Positions 1-5,353 of a stretch of DNA of 5,602 nucleotides are shown here, in pieces (within the stretch, counting starts at the first letter, position 1; every line of letters begins with the position of its first letter). Made by a program: the position numbers and the translations under genes. This stretch comes from Deltaproteobacteria bacterium. Lineage in GTDB: Bacteria > Desulfobacterota > Desulfobacteria > Desulfobacterales > JAFDFH01. Location: positions 1 to 5,602 of the forward strand of contig JAFDFH010000187.1 in the NCBI GenBank assembly GCA_019309945.1. Reading direction: 5' to 3'. The notes beneath the pieces are model-generated. The model was not told the origin of the DNA. It did not search any database and saw only the letters and a program-made list of their open reading frames with translations.

Positions 1-172
1 GTTCTCCCACCACCGTAACCACCAGGCGGTTATGGTCTTCATCGCTTTGATAGTCGAGGAGTTTAACGCCTTCCTTTCCTCGGAAGGCGGCCAGGATTTT
101 TTCACTTTTATCCAGGTCCCTGCCTTCACTGAAATTGGGAACGCACTCGATAATTTTTTTCATGGCGGACAT
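1..172 (-). CDS. ftcD: Glutamate formimidoyltransferase, N-terminal part (cut by window edge)
   Basis: The enzyme transfers the formimino group of N-formimino-glutamate to tetrahydrofolate, the last step of the histidine-to-glutamate route, in the cytoplasm. Only the first 57 codons are present. They read MSAMKKIIECVPNFSEGRD, then a GVKLLDYQSDEDHNR segment and VVTVVGE. The family N-terminus carries the same ECVPNFSEGRD, a LLD...D.DHNR stretch with the conserved His-Asn, and a T.VG segment. I chose the ATG at 172-170 because GGAG (complement of 180-183) sits 7 nt upstream. The second ATG (residue 4, 163-161) has no ribosome binding site of its own. The gene lies downstream of hutU on the same strand, 241 nt away, with a palindromic repeat in the gap, so it may be co-transcribed with hutU. 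Whether a C-terminal cyclodeaminase domain is fused, as in animal FTCD, cannot be seen. The family call is firm despite the short length. Confidence 0.93.
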   Translation of the reverse strand, partial: MSAMKKIIECVPNFSEGRDLDKSEKILAAFRGKEGVKLLDYQSDEDHNRLVVTVVGE

Positions 173-289
173 GTTTCAGCTCCATAACTCCATTAAGATA
201 GGTTTGGCCGGTTTGTCGGTAAAGGCAAATAGACCCAACTGGGAAATTGGCCCAACAGGCTAACGCGACAACCCGTTTTTCTCAAATTT

Positions 290-414
290 GACGGTTTCGT
301 AAAAAGTCCAACTTCTGCGTTGAGCTGCATTTCGCAGTCATTCAACGTACGATAAGTAAGCCTCATGATTACAAAATTTGCACGCATTAAATTTGAACTT
401 TTTACAAAACCGTC
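290..414. repeat. Palindromic MITE/REP-like element between hutU and ftcD
   Basis: Two 20-bp arms lie in inverted orientation. The left arm, 290-309, reads GACGGTTTCGTAAAAAGTCC. The right arm, 395-414, has the complement GACGGTTTTGTAAAAAGTTC, so 18 of 20 match. Inside are nested stems: CGTTGA (318-323) with TCAACG (342-347), and CTGC (325-328) with GCAG (334-337). The right end overlaps the last base of the hutU stop codon. The unit has no protein-coding content. In RNA it would fold into a branched hairpin between hutU and ftcD, where it could attenuate readthrough or protect the hutU 3' end. I recall similar GTAAAAAGTCC-ended repeats from Desulfobacteraceae, but that is memory and not a search. 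Confidence 0.75.
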
Positions 415-2468
415 TAAATCGGACTTTTTACGAGTTCATCAAATTTAGCGTTTACCAATTCCTTGACCAGGTTTTCATCCGGTAGATAAGGAAGCGTGAT
501 GTGGTCTTTGCCTTTGCGCGTCTTATTATACGCAATGCTCGTTTCAATAGAATTTTCATTTCTTGCCCATGCGCGTCTGGCAACACCTCCCATGACATCC
601 CATGGTATCGCCCTTTTAATAATTTGGTCTACTCTTCTACTGCCATCCAGTACGAGACCGAAACCCCCATTGATGGCTTTGCCGATACCGACACCGCCAC
701 CGTTGTGCAACGCAACCATACTCATGCCCCGGGCGGCATTACCGGCAAAACATTGGGTAGCCATGTCGGCCATAATGTTGCTGCCGTCTTTTATATTTGC
801 AGTCTCTCGAAACGGTGAATCCGTGCCGCCGGTATCATGGTGATCGCGGCCCAGCATAACCGGTCCGATTTTTCCATCTTTAATCATTTTATTGAATTTC
901 AGGGCGATATTCATCCTGCCGGCCGCATCCTGATATAATATTCTGGCCTGGGTTCCGACAACGAGTTGATTTTTCTCTGCATCCCTTATCCATATATAAT
1001 TGTCCCGATCCTGAAATCTTCGATTCGGGTCGATACATTCCATGGCCGCCCTGTCGGTTTTTTGCAGGTCTTCTTTTTTTCCGCTCAGACAGACCCATCT
1101 AAAAGGACCGTAACCAAAATCAAATAACAGGGGCCCCATGATATCTTCGACATAAGATGGAAAAATAAATCCGTCGAAGGTATCTTTACCATTTTTACAA
1201 ATTTCCTTAATACCCACATCATAAACCGCTTTTAAAAAACTGTTCCCGTAATCAAAAAAGTAAACGCCCCTGCTGACAAGGGTTTTAATCAGTTTATAGT
1301 GATGCCGTAAAGAGATATCAACTCGTTCTTTAAATTTGGCAGGATCTGTCTTCAGAAGTTCGGTGCGTTCTTCAAAGGTTAATCCCTGGGGGCAATACCC
1401 GCCATCGTATACGACATGGCAGGATGTCTGGTCAGACAGCAGGTCGATAGGGACATTTTTTTTAACCGCATATTCAAGTAGATCGACAATGTTTCCGTAG
1501 AACGCAATGGCAAGCGGTTGCTTTTTATCCTGGGATTTTTGGGCTGTTGCAAACGCTACCGCCGGGTCATCTACAATTTTGCTGACCCAACCCTGCTCAT
1601 ATCTTGTTTTAATTCTGGAATAATCGACTTCGGCGATGATGCCAACCCCATTTGCAATCTCGACCGATTTTCCTTGGGCGCCGCTCATTCCGCCTAATCC
1701 TGAGGATACGAACAGGTGTCCGGCCAAATCTTGATCCGGAGGTATATTAAGTTCCGATCTTCCGGCATTTAAAAGCGTACTGTAGGTTCCATGGACGATG
1801 CCCTGGGGACCGATATACATCCATCCGCCGGCCGTCATCTGGCCATAATTGGCAACCCCCAATGCCATCGCCCTGTGCCAGTTTTCCTGATCATCAAAAT
1901 TGCCGACCATGAGTGCGTTCGTGATAATGACGCGGGGTGCTCCGGGGGTGGATTCAAACAACCCGAGGGGATGGCCGGACTCGACAACAAGGGTCTGGTC
2001 CCGTGTCATTATTTGAAGGTATTGCCTAATGAGCCTGTATTGCATCCAGTTTTGACAGACCTGGCCGGTTTCTCCATACGTCACAAGCTCATAGGGGTAA
2101 AGCGCGATATCTACATCGAGATTATTATCGATCATCACCTGGAAGGCTTGGCCCTCCACACAGTTGCCTTTATATTCATCAACGGGTTTACCTTTAATAT
2201 TGCCCCTCGGCCTGAACCGATACCCGTAGATTCGTCCCCTTGTGATAAGCTCCTCTAAAAATTCTTCTGCCAGTTTTTGATGCCATTTAGCAGGAACGTA
2301 TCTGAGTGCATTTTTTAATGCGAGTTCGGTTTCTTGGGGTGTGAGGGTAAAATTCCGTTTGGGTGCCCGGCGGACACCGCTTATAAATTGAGGCATTCGT
2401 GGAAGTTTAGCCAAAGCTTGATCTAATTTGATGGTCATGGCATTGGAAATATCAGTATTATTAATCAT
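414..2468 (-). CDS. hutU: Urocanate hydratase (urocanase), long form
   Basis: This cytoplasmic, NAD-dependent enzyme hydrates urocanate to 4-imidazolone-5-propionate, the second step of histidine breakdown. The protein is 684 residues, close to the roughly 676 of animal UROC1 and well above the roughly 557 of Pseudomonas HutU. Visible landmarks are RGRIYGYRFRPRGN (77-90), YGQMTAGGWMYIGPQG (208-223), the glycine-rich NAD-binding stretch SSGLGGMSGAQGKS (255-268), YGNIVDLLEYA (324-334), SDQTSCH (345-351), FDYGNS (405-410), GPFRW (454-458), GRDHHDTGGTDSPFRET (540-556) and ALHNGGGVGIG (586-596). Where Pseudomonas has the RICW active-site cysteine, this protein reads ARILY (508-512). As I recall, the animal long form has the same change. 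The ATG is supported by AGGGAGG (complement of 2474-2480), 5 nt upstream. The stop is TAG, and it touches a repeat element. The gene is divergent from pyrB and is followed by ftcD on the same strand. Confidence 0.97.
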   Translation of the reverse strand: MINNTDISNAMTIKLDQALAKLPRMPQFISGVRRAPKRNFTLTPQETELALKNALRYVPAKWHQKLAEEFLEELITRGRIYGYRFRPRGNIKGKPVDEYKGNCVEGQAFQVMIDNNLDVDIALYPYELVTYGETGQVCQNWMQYRLIRQYLQIMTRDQTLVVESGHPLGLFESTPGAPRVIITNALMVGNFDDQENWHRAMALGVANYGQMTAGGWMYIGPQGIVHGTYSTLLNAGRSELNIPPDQDLAGHLFVSSGLGGMSGAQGKSVEIANGVGIIAEVDYSRIKTRYEQGWVSKIVDDPAVAFATAQKSQDKKQPLAIAFYGNIVDLLEYAVKKNVPIDLLSDQTSCHVVYDGGYCPQGLTFEERTELLKTDPAKFKERVDISLRHHYKLIKTLVSRGVYFFDYGNSFLKAVYDVGIKEICKNGKDTFDGFIFPSYVEDIMGPLLFDFGYGPFRWVCLSGKKEDLQKTDRAAMECIDPNRRFQDRDNYIWIRDAEKNQLVVGTQARILYQDAAGRMNIALKFNKMIKDGKIGPVMLGRDHHDTGGTDSPFRETANIKDGSNIMADMATQCFAGNAARGMSMVALHNGGGVGIGKAINGGFGLVLDGSRRVDQIIKRAIPWDVMGGVARRAWARNENSIETSIAYNKTRKGKDHITLPYLPDENLVKELVNAKFDELVKSPI
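421..433. repeat. Extra partial repeat arm inside the 3' end of hutU
   Basis: GGACTTTTTACGA is a perfect 13-bp inverse complement of 297-309 in the left arm of the neighbouring palindromic element. It has the same orientation as that element's right arm. It lies within the last codons of hutU and encodes most of the terminal Leu-Val-Lys-Ser-Pro residues. This suggests that a repeat fragment supplies or reshaped the urocanase C-terminal tail. An AT-rich chance match is possible but unlikely so close to the full element. Confidence 0.5.
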
Positions 2469-2534
2469 TGGAGCCTCCCTTTTTATAAGGAACTAAGCGC
2501 CTAAAAGCCTAACCCGGACAAGACGGAAAGAATA

Positions 2535-2606
2535 GCCACAAAGGCACCCAGACACAAACAATAAATGTTTATTATAATTGAACTTTGTGTCTGGTATCTT
2601 GGTGGC
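2535..2606. repeat. Palindromic GCCACAAAGGCACC-type repeat, unit A
   Basis: The left arm, 2535-2558, runs GCCACAAAGGCACCCAGACACAAA. The right arm, 2584-2606, is its imperfect inverse: the complement reads GCCACCAAGATACC followed by AGACACAAA, with a few mismatches and a one-base gap. The loop holds a second small palindrome, AATAAA (2560-2565) with TTTATT (2568-2573). Together they would form a long two-part hairpin. The unit resembles REP-type repeats built from GCCAC-AAAG-CACC-AGACACAAAG words. It lies between divergent genes, so it is unlikely to act only as a terminator. Confidence 0.7.
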
Positions 2607-2638
2607 GGAAATATCTTGTTAGATAAATTCTTCGCAAA

Positions 2639-2694
2639 CAAGACACAAAGGATATATTTAATACGCTTTCTTCGTGCCCTGGTGCCTTAGTGGC
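2639..2694. repeat. Palindromic GCCACAAAGGCACC-type repeat, unit B (degenerate)
   Basis: This is a second, more decayed copy of the same family. Its right arm at 2670-2694 has the complement GCCACTAAGGCACC followed by AGGGCACGAAG, which closely follows unit A's left arm. Only the inner half of a left arm survives, as CAAGACACAAAG (2639-2650). The two units are about 30 nt apart, so this reads as a tandem or cluster of repeats and not a single hairpin. Confidence 0.55.
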
Positions 2695-2850
2695 AGAATG
2701 GAAAAAGTTTTGCCACAAAAAGCATAAAATTTAGAACTAAGGAACTAGGCTGAAATTTTATAACCTATAAAGGCTTGATGCAATCGCTTTTTTCATATAC
2801 GACTATTAAAAGGGCCTCATTTAGGTACGCTATTTTGCGGGGAAACAGAT

Positions 2851-3936
2851 ATGTATCGGAATAATTCTTTAAAAAAAATAGGTTGGCAGGACTTTCAGAA
2901 ATTGCGCCTGGAAGAAAAGGGGCCGTTTTACCAATGGAAGGGACGTCCCTATCATGTTCTGATCGCCCAACAGTTTGATCGTGCCATGTTAGAGCGGATT
3001 TGTGAACTGGCCACAAAAATTCGACGGATTGGAAAAACAAAAGGCGGGCTTCTTTTCCTGAAGGATCTTTTGCCGGACAAGCGGGCCATGCTCTATTTTG
3101 CGCAGCCCTCGACGCGGACCTTCCTTTCCTTCTATTCGGCCTGTCAGATTCTGGGAATTCAGACAGCGGAAGTTCGAGATACGGCAACATCCAGTGAAAT
3201 CAAGGGAGAGTCGCCGGAAGATTCCGTACGAACCTTTAGTTCCTATTTTGACTTTATTATTATGCGCCATCCGATGGGGGGCTTTGCCGAGCGAATTGCC
3301 TGGGTCCTTTCAAACGGCGACCGGCCGGTACCTGTAATAAACGCTGGATCCGGCAAGGATCAACATCCGACCCAAGCCCTGCTGGATATCTATACATTAC
3401 AGCGCAGCTTTGAAAACCGGGGGGGTATTGAAGGCAAAAAAATTGCATTTGTCGGGGACCTGGCCCGTGGACGGACAGTACGATCGCTATCCAACCTGCT
3501 TTTGCTCTATCCGGATGTGAAGCAATATTTTGTTGCACCCAAGTCCCTCCAGATCGGGCAGGATACTCTGGACGCCCTGGAAAAGGTGGGATCTGAATAT
3601 GAAATTTGTGATGACTTTGAAAAAACCATTCCTGAGGTCGATGCAATTTATATGACCCGTATCCAGGATGAATGGGATACGACCGAGGAGAGCCGGTTGT
3701 TAGATACGAGCAAATATCATTTTACCGCCGAACACCTCAATCTATTGAAGCCTGACGCCGTTTTGCTCCACCCGCTTCCTCGTCGTAAAGAAATCGATAT
3801 CGAAGTAGACTCTGACTCCCGGGCCGTATACTGGCGTCAGGTCCGAAACGGCATGTGGATTCGCGGGGCCTTAATGTTGCTGATTTTTAATCGAGCAATT
3901 GATATTGACAGGTACTATGAGGACATGGTGGTTTAA
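2851..3936 (+). CDS. pyrB: Aspartate carbamoyltransferase catalytic chain, N-terminally extended
   Basis: The enzyme condenses carbamoyl phosphate with aspartate to give N-carbamoyl-aspartate, the committed step of pyrimidine synthesis, in the cytoplasm. The protein has 361 residues against about 311 in E. coli. Active-site landmarks, aligned by eye to E. coli PyrB, are the carbamoyl-phosphate loop PSTRTF (86-91, E. coli S52-T55), the 80s loop SSEIKGES with Lys118 (K84), and MRHP with Arg139 (R105). Further on are GSGKDQHPTQALLD (166-179) with His172 and Gln175, GDLARGRTVRSL with Arg208 (R167), MTRIQ with Arg270 and Gln272 (R229, Q231), and HPLPR (307-311). All key residues are kept, which favours a real aspartate transcarbamylase. 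The 34-35 extra N-terminal residues are charged and show no signal peptide. The ATG has a modest GGGGA ribosome binding site. The gene leads a two-gene unit with the argF-type gene, and no pyrI or pyrC is in view. Confidence 0.9.
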   Translation: MYRNNSLKKIGWQDFQKLRLEEKGPFYQWKGRPYHVLIAQQFDRAMLERICELATKIRRIGKTKGGLLFLKDLLPDKRAMLYFAQPSTRTFLSFYSACQILGIQTAEVRDTATSSEIKGESPEDSVRTFSSYFDFIIMRHPMGGFAERIAWVLSNGDRPVPVINAGSGKDQHPTQALLDIYTLQRSFENRGGIEGKKIAFVGDLARGRTVRSLSNLLLLYPDVKQYFVAPKSLQIGQDTLDALEKVGSEYEICDDFEKTIPEVDAIYMTRIQDEWDTTEESRLLDTSKYHFTAEHLNLLKPDAVLLHPLPRRKEIDIEVDSDSRAVYWRQVRNGMWIRGALMLLIFNRAIDIDRYYEDMVV

Positions 3937-3949
3937 AGGATTCGGAATT

Positions 3950-4882
3950 ATGTCTCATTTCATCACACTCAAAGATTATTCCAAAGCGCAAATTAAAGCC
4001 TTTCTGGAATTGGCCGTTGAAATTAAGAAGGATCCTAAAAACTATAAAGACGTGATGCATCGCAAGATGCTGGTCATGATTTTTGAAAAACCGAGTCTGC
4101 GAACGCGGGTTTCCTTTGAAACGGGGATGTGCCAGATGGGTGGCGACGCGATTTTTTATGACATGGCCACATCACCTTTAGGAGCGGGTAAAGAAACGAT
4201 TGAGGATACCGCCAAAGTTCTGAGCCGATACGCGGATTTGATTATGGCAAGACTTTTCGAGCATGACAAGATGGTCCAATTGGCCCGGCACGCCGATATT
4301 CCGGTAATAAACGGGTTGACCGATTTTAACCACCCCTGTCAGATATTGTCAGATCTGTTAACCATTCAAGAACATAAAGGAACGATAGCAGGACTGACGC
4401 TGGCTTATCTGGGTGACGCCAGGAACAATGTGACCCATTCCCTTTTATATGGATGTTCCCAAATGGGAATGAACATTCGCGTAGGCTGTCCGCAAATAGA
4501 GGAGTTTTGTCCTTTTTCTGATGTGGTGCGGGATGCGGTTGAAACGGCCAGGCCGGGCGGGACGTTAGTAAACGTTACCCATGATCCCATCGAGGCCGCG
4601 ACCGGGGCGGATATCATTTATACCGATTCCTGGATGAGCTATCATGTGCCGCCGGAAGAAAAAGATGAGCGATTGAATGTTTTAATGCCTTACCAGGTCA
4701 ATGCGAACCTCATGCAGCACGCTGCCGCCGATGCGATCTTCATGAACTGCCTGCCTGCAATGCGGGGTTTTGAGCAGACTGCCGACGTTGTTGATGGACC
4801 CCAGTCCATTGTTTTTGATCAAGCCGAAAACCGGTTGCATGCTCAAAAAGCGATTATGGTTCATTTGACTGAGCAAAGCTAA
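3950..4882 (+). CDS. argF: Ornithine carbamoyltransferase family protein with variant substrate loop
   Basis: The family transfers the carbamoyl group of carbamoyl phosphate to ornithine, giving citrulline for arginine synthesis, or runs in reverse in the arginine deiminase pathway. The protein has 310 residues, a normal length. Landmarks are FEKPSLRTRVSFE (45-57, carbamoyl-phosphate loop), Arg101 in MARLF, HPCQ (128-131), GDARNN (155-160), TDSW with Asp226, YQVN (248-251), Cys267 in NCLPA, and FDQAENRLHAQKA (289-301). Departures from canonical OTCase are Leu50 in S-T-R-T-R, SYH (230-232) where SMG is usual, and Asn266 before CLPA where His is usual. Ornithine-contact Asp, Ser, Cys and Arg remain, so OTCase is the best call, but a related amine or amino-acid substrate is possible. 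I chose ATG 3950 over an in-frame TTG at 3899 because AAAGGA (3935-3940) lies 9 nt upstream and the TTG is inside pyrB. The gap from pyrB is 13 nt, and the site overlaps the pyrB stop, so translational coupling is likely. Confidence 0.83.
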   Translation: MSHFITLKDYSKAQIKAFLELAVEIKKDPKNYKDVMHRKMLVMIFEKPSLRTRVSFETGMCQMGGDAIFYDMATSPLGAGKETIEDTAKVLSRYADLIMARLFEHDKMVQLARHADIPVINGLTDFNHPCQILSDLLTIQEHKGTIAGLTLAYLGDARNNVTHSLLYGCSQMGMNIRVGCPQIEEFCPFSDVVRDAVETARPGGTLVNVTHDPIEAATGADIIYTDSWMSYHVPPEEKDERLNVLMPYQVNANLMQHAAADAIFMNCLPAMRGFEQTADVVDGPQSIVFDQAENRLHAQKAIMVHLTEQS

Positions 4883-4897
4883 CCCCTTGAGTTGCCA

Positions 4898-5156
4898 TAA
4901 CTTCTCAATATGCCCGCTACGCCATCCGGTCATTTTTTTCAATACGGCCAAAACTTGCCGTTAAGGGCGCCTAACAGTGACCCGCGCATGTGATCTAAAA
5001 TGAGTGTGTCGCTTAGCACAAACAGACTACAATCAACAATTTATGCTGTTCGGGTCACTGTAAGTCGCCCTAAACAGCTTCAAACAGTTGCCCGCTTTGA
5101 AAAAAATGACCGGATGACTCCGCTGGTATGTTTAACCATAAGTTTTTGAGAAGTTA
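4898..5156. mobile_element. MITE-like long palindromic element (no transposase)
   Basis: The ends are an 11-bp perfect terminal inverted repeat, TAACTTCTCAA (4898-4908) and TTGAGAAGTTA (5146-5156). Inside is a perfect 20-bp inverted pair, 4923-4942 (CATCCGGTCATTTTTTTCAA) with 5097-5116. Nearer the centre, 4961-4984 pairs with 5051-5074 with 3 mismatches in 24; both halves contain CAGTGACCCG or its complement. The 66-nt centre (4985-5050) has a small AACAG/CTGTT pair. No open reading frame in it looks real. TA at both outer edges would fit Tc1/IS630-type insertion, but no longer target duplication is seen. It lies just after argF, where its hairpin may also end transcription. Confidence 0.72.
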
Positions 5157-5197
5157 CGCGTTGTCCACCAATCCTGCCTACCTTATATGGCTTGTAA

Positions 5198-5243
5198 GCG
5201 GAAAAATCATACTTAGTGCTTGAACGAAAACGGTCTTTTCCGC
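5198..5243. repeat. Short inverted repeat, possible stem-loop
   Basis: GCGGAAAA (5198-5205) and TTTTCCGC (5236-5243) form a perfect 8-bp inverted pair around a 30-nt loop. It lies between the palindromic element and the regulator promoter. The loop is long for an intrinsic terminator and no T-run follows, so a protein-binding role or chance is as likely. Otherwise 5157-5270 shows nothing recognisable. Confidence 0.25.
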
Positions 5244-5270
5244 CAATATCTGCATTAGACTCAAATTTGC

Positions 5271-5299
5271 TTGACACTGAAAAGAGACTTTGGTAAATG
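5271..5299 (+). promoter_or_regulatory. Putative sigma-70 promoter of the TetR-family gene
   Basis: A perfect -35 hexamer, TTGACA (5271-5276), is followed after 17 nt by TAAATG (5294-5299). The latter is a weak -10, with three of six consensus positions. The -10 runs directly into the palindromic operator, so repressor binding would block polymerase. The spacing and the perfect -35 support the call, and the poor -10 limits it. Confidence 0.45.
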
Positions 5300-5316
5300 A
5301 ATGAACATTCATTCAT
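5297..5316. promoter_or_regulatory. FadR-type operator (TetR-family palindrome)
   Basis: ATGAATGAACATTCATTCAT is a perfect 9+2+9 palindrome. Its 18-bp core, TGAATGAACATTCATTCA (5298-5315), matches the Bacillus subtilis FadR (YsiA) box as I recall it, TGAATGAMTANTCATTCA, at every position but one near the centre. It lies 37 nt before the proposed start of a TetR-family gene whose recognition-helix region is FadR-like. Site and protein therefore support each other. Autorepression is the likely role, relieved by long-chain acyl-CoA if the Bacillus model holds. Confidence 0.8.
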
Positions 5317-5341
5317 AATTTAATATTATGGAAATGCATTC

Positions 5342-5347
5342 AGGAGG
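5342..5347 (+). promoter_or_regulatory. Strong ribosome binding site that fixes an ATT start
   Basis: A perfect AGGAGG lies 6 nt before ATT at 5354. The frame opened by that ATT has a TAA upstream at about 5321-5323 and no ATG, GTG or TTG between that stop and the TetR domain. GTG at 5347 stops after ten codons, and GTG at 5349 is in a frame that is not TetR. The site therefore points to the ATT as initiator. Confidence 0.7.
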
Positions 5348-5353
5348 TGTGCT

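Larger units (their letters stand above)
2469..2850. other. Divergent intergenic region between hutU and pyrB
   Basis: This 382-nt gap separates the minus-strand hut genes from the plus-strand transcarbamylase genes and must hold both promoters. It contains the hutU ribosome binding site (AGGGAGG, complement of 2474-2480) and two palindromic repeat units (2535-2606 and 2639-2694). A further fragment, TGCCACAAAA, lies at 2711-2720. On the pyrB side, GGGGA at about 2839-2843 is a plausible ribosome binding site. A TTGATG at 2775-2780 could be a -35, but I see no convincing -10 at a proper distance. No promoter is called on either side, and no operator for a HutC-type repressor is recognisable. 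I see no coding region here. Confidence 0.6.

Noticed and set aside
193..387. Minus-strand 64-residue frame between hutU and ftcD
   Set aside because: Most of it is the palindromic repeat element, and no family is recognised.
496..843. Plus-strand open frames at 496-843, 501-818 and 1791-2258
   Set aside because: They lie opposite hutU, have no recognisable domain or ribosome binding site, and the urocanase frame fully explains the sequence.
889..1098. Minus-strand 69-residue frame
   Set aside because: It is inside hutU in another frame; low-complexity translation with no support.
2535..2720. CRISPR array
   Set aside because: The repeated words are inverted and degenerate, with no regular spacers or identical direct repeats.
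2765..3646. Minus-strand frames at 2765-3190, 2989-3270 and 3260-3646, and a plus-strand frame at 3098-3337
   Set aside because: All overlap pyrB, whose translation has every aspartate transcarbamylase motif.
3899..3949. Upstream TTG start for the argF-type gene
   Set aside because: It would overlap pyrB by 38 nt and add 17 residues absent from the family; ATG 3950 has a ribosome binding site.
4057..4070. GCATC-GCAA-GATGC hairpin with a GNRA-type loop inside argF
   Set aside because: A 5-bp stem inside coding sequence is expected by chance, and the codons encode ordinary family residues.
4405..5316. Minus-strand frames at 4405-4617, 4682-4951 and 5080-5316
   Set aside because: The first two are opposite argF or span its end. 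The third covers the palindromic element, promoter and operator. None has a recognisable product.
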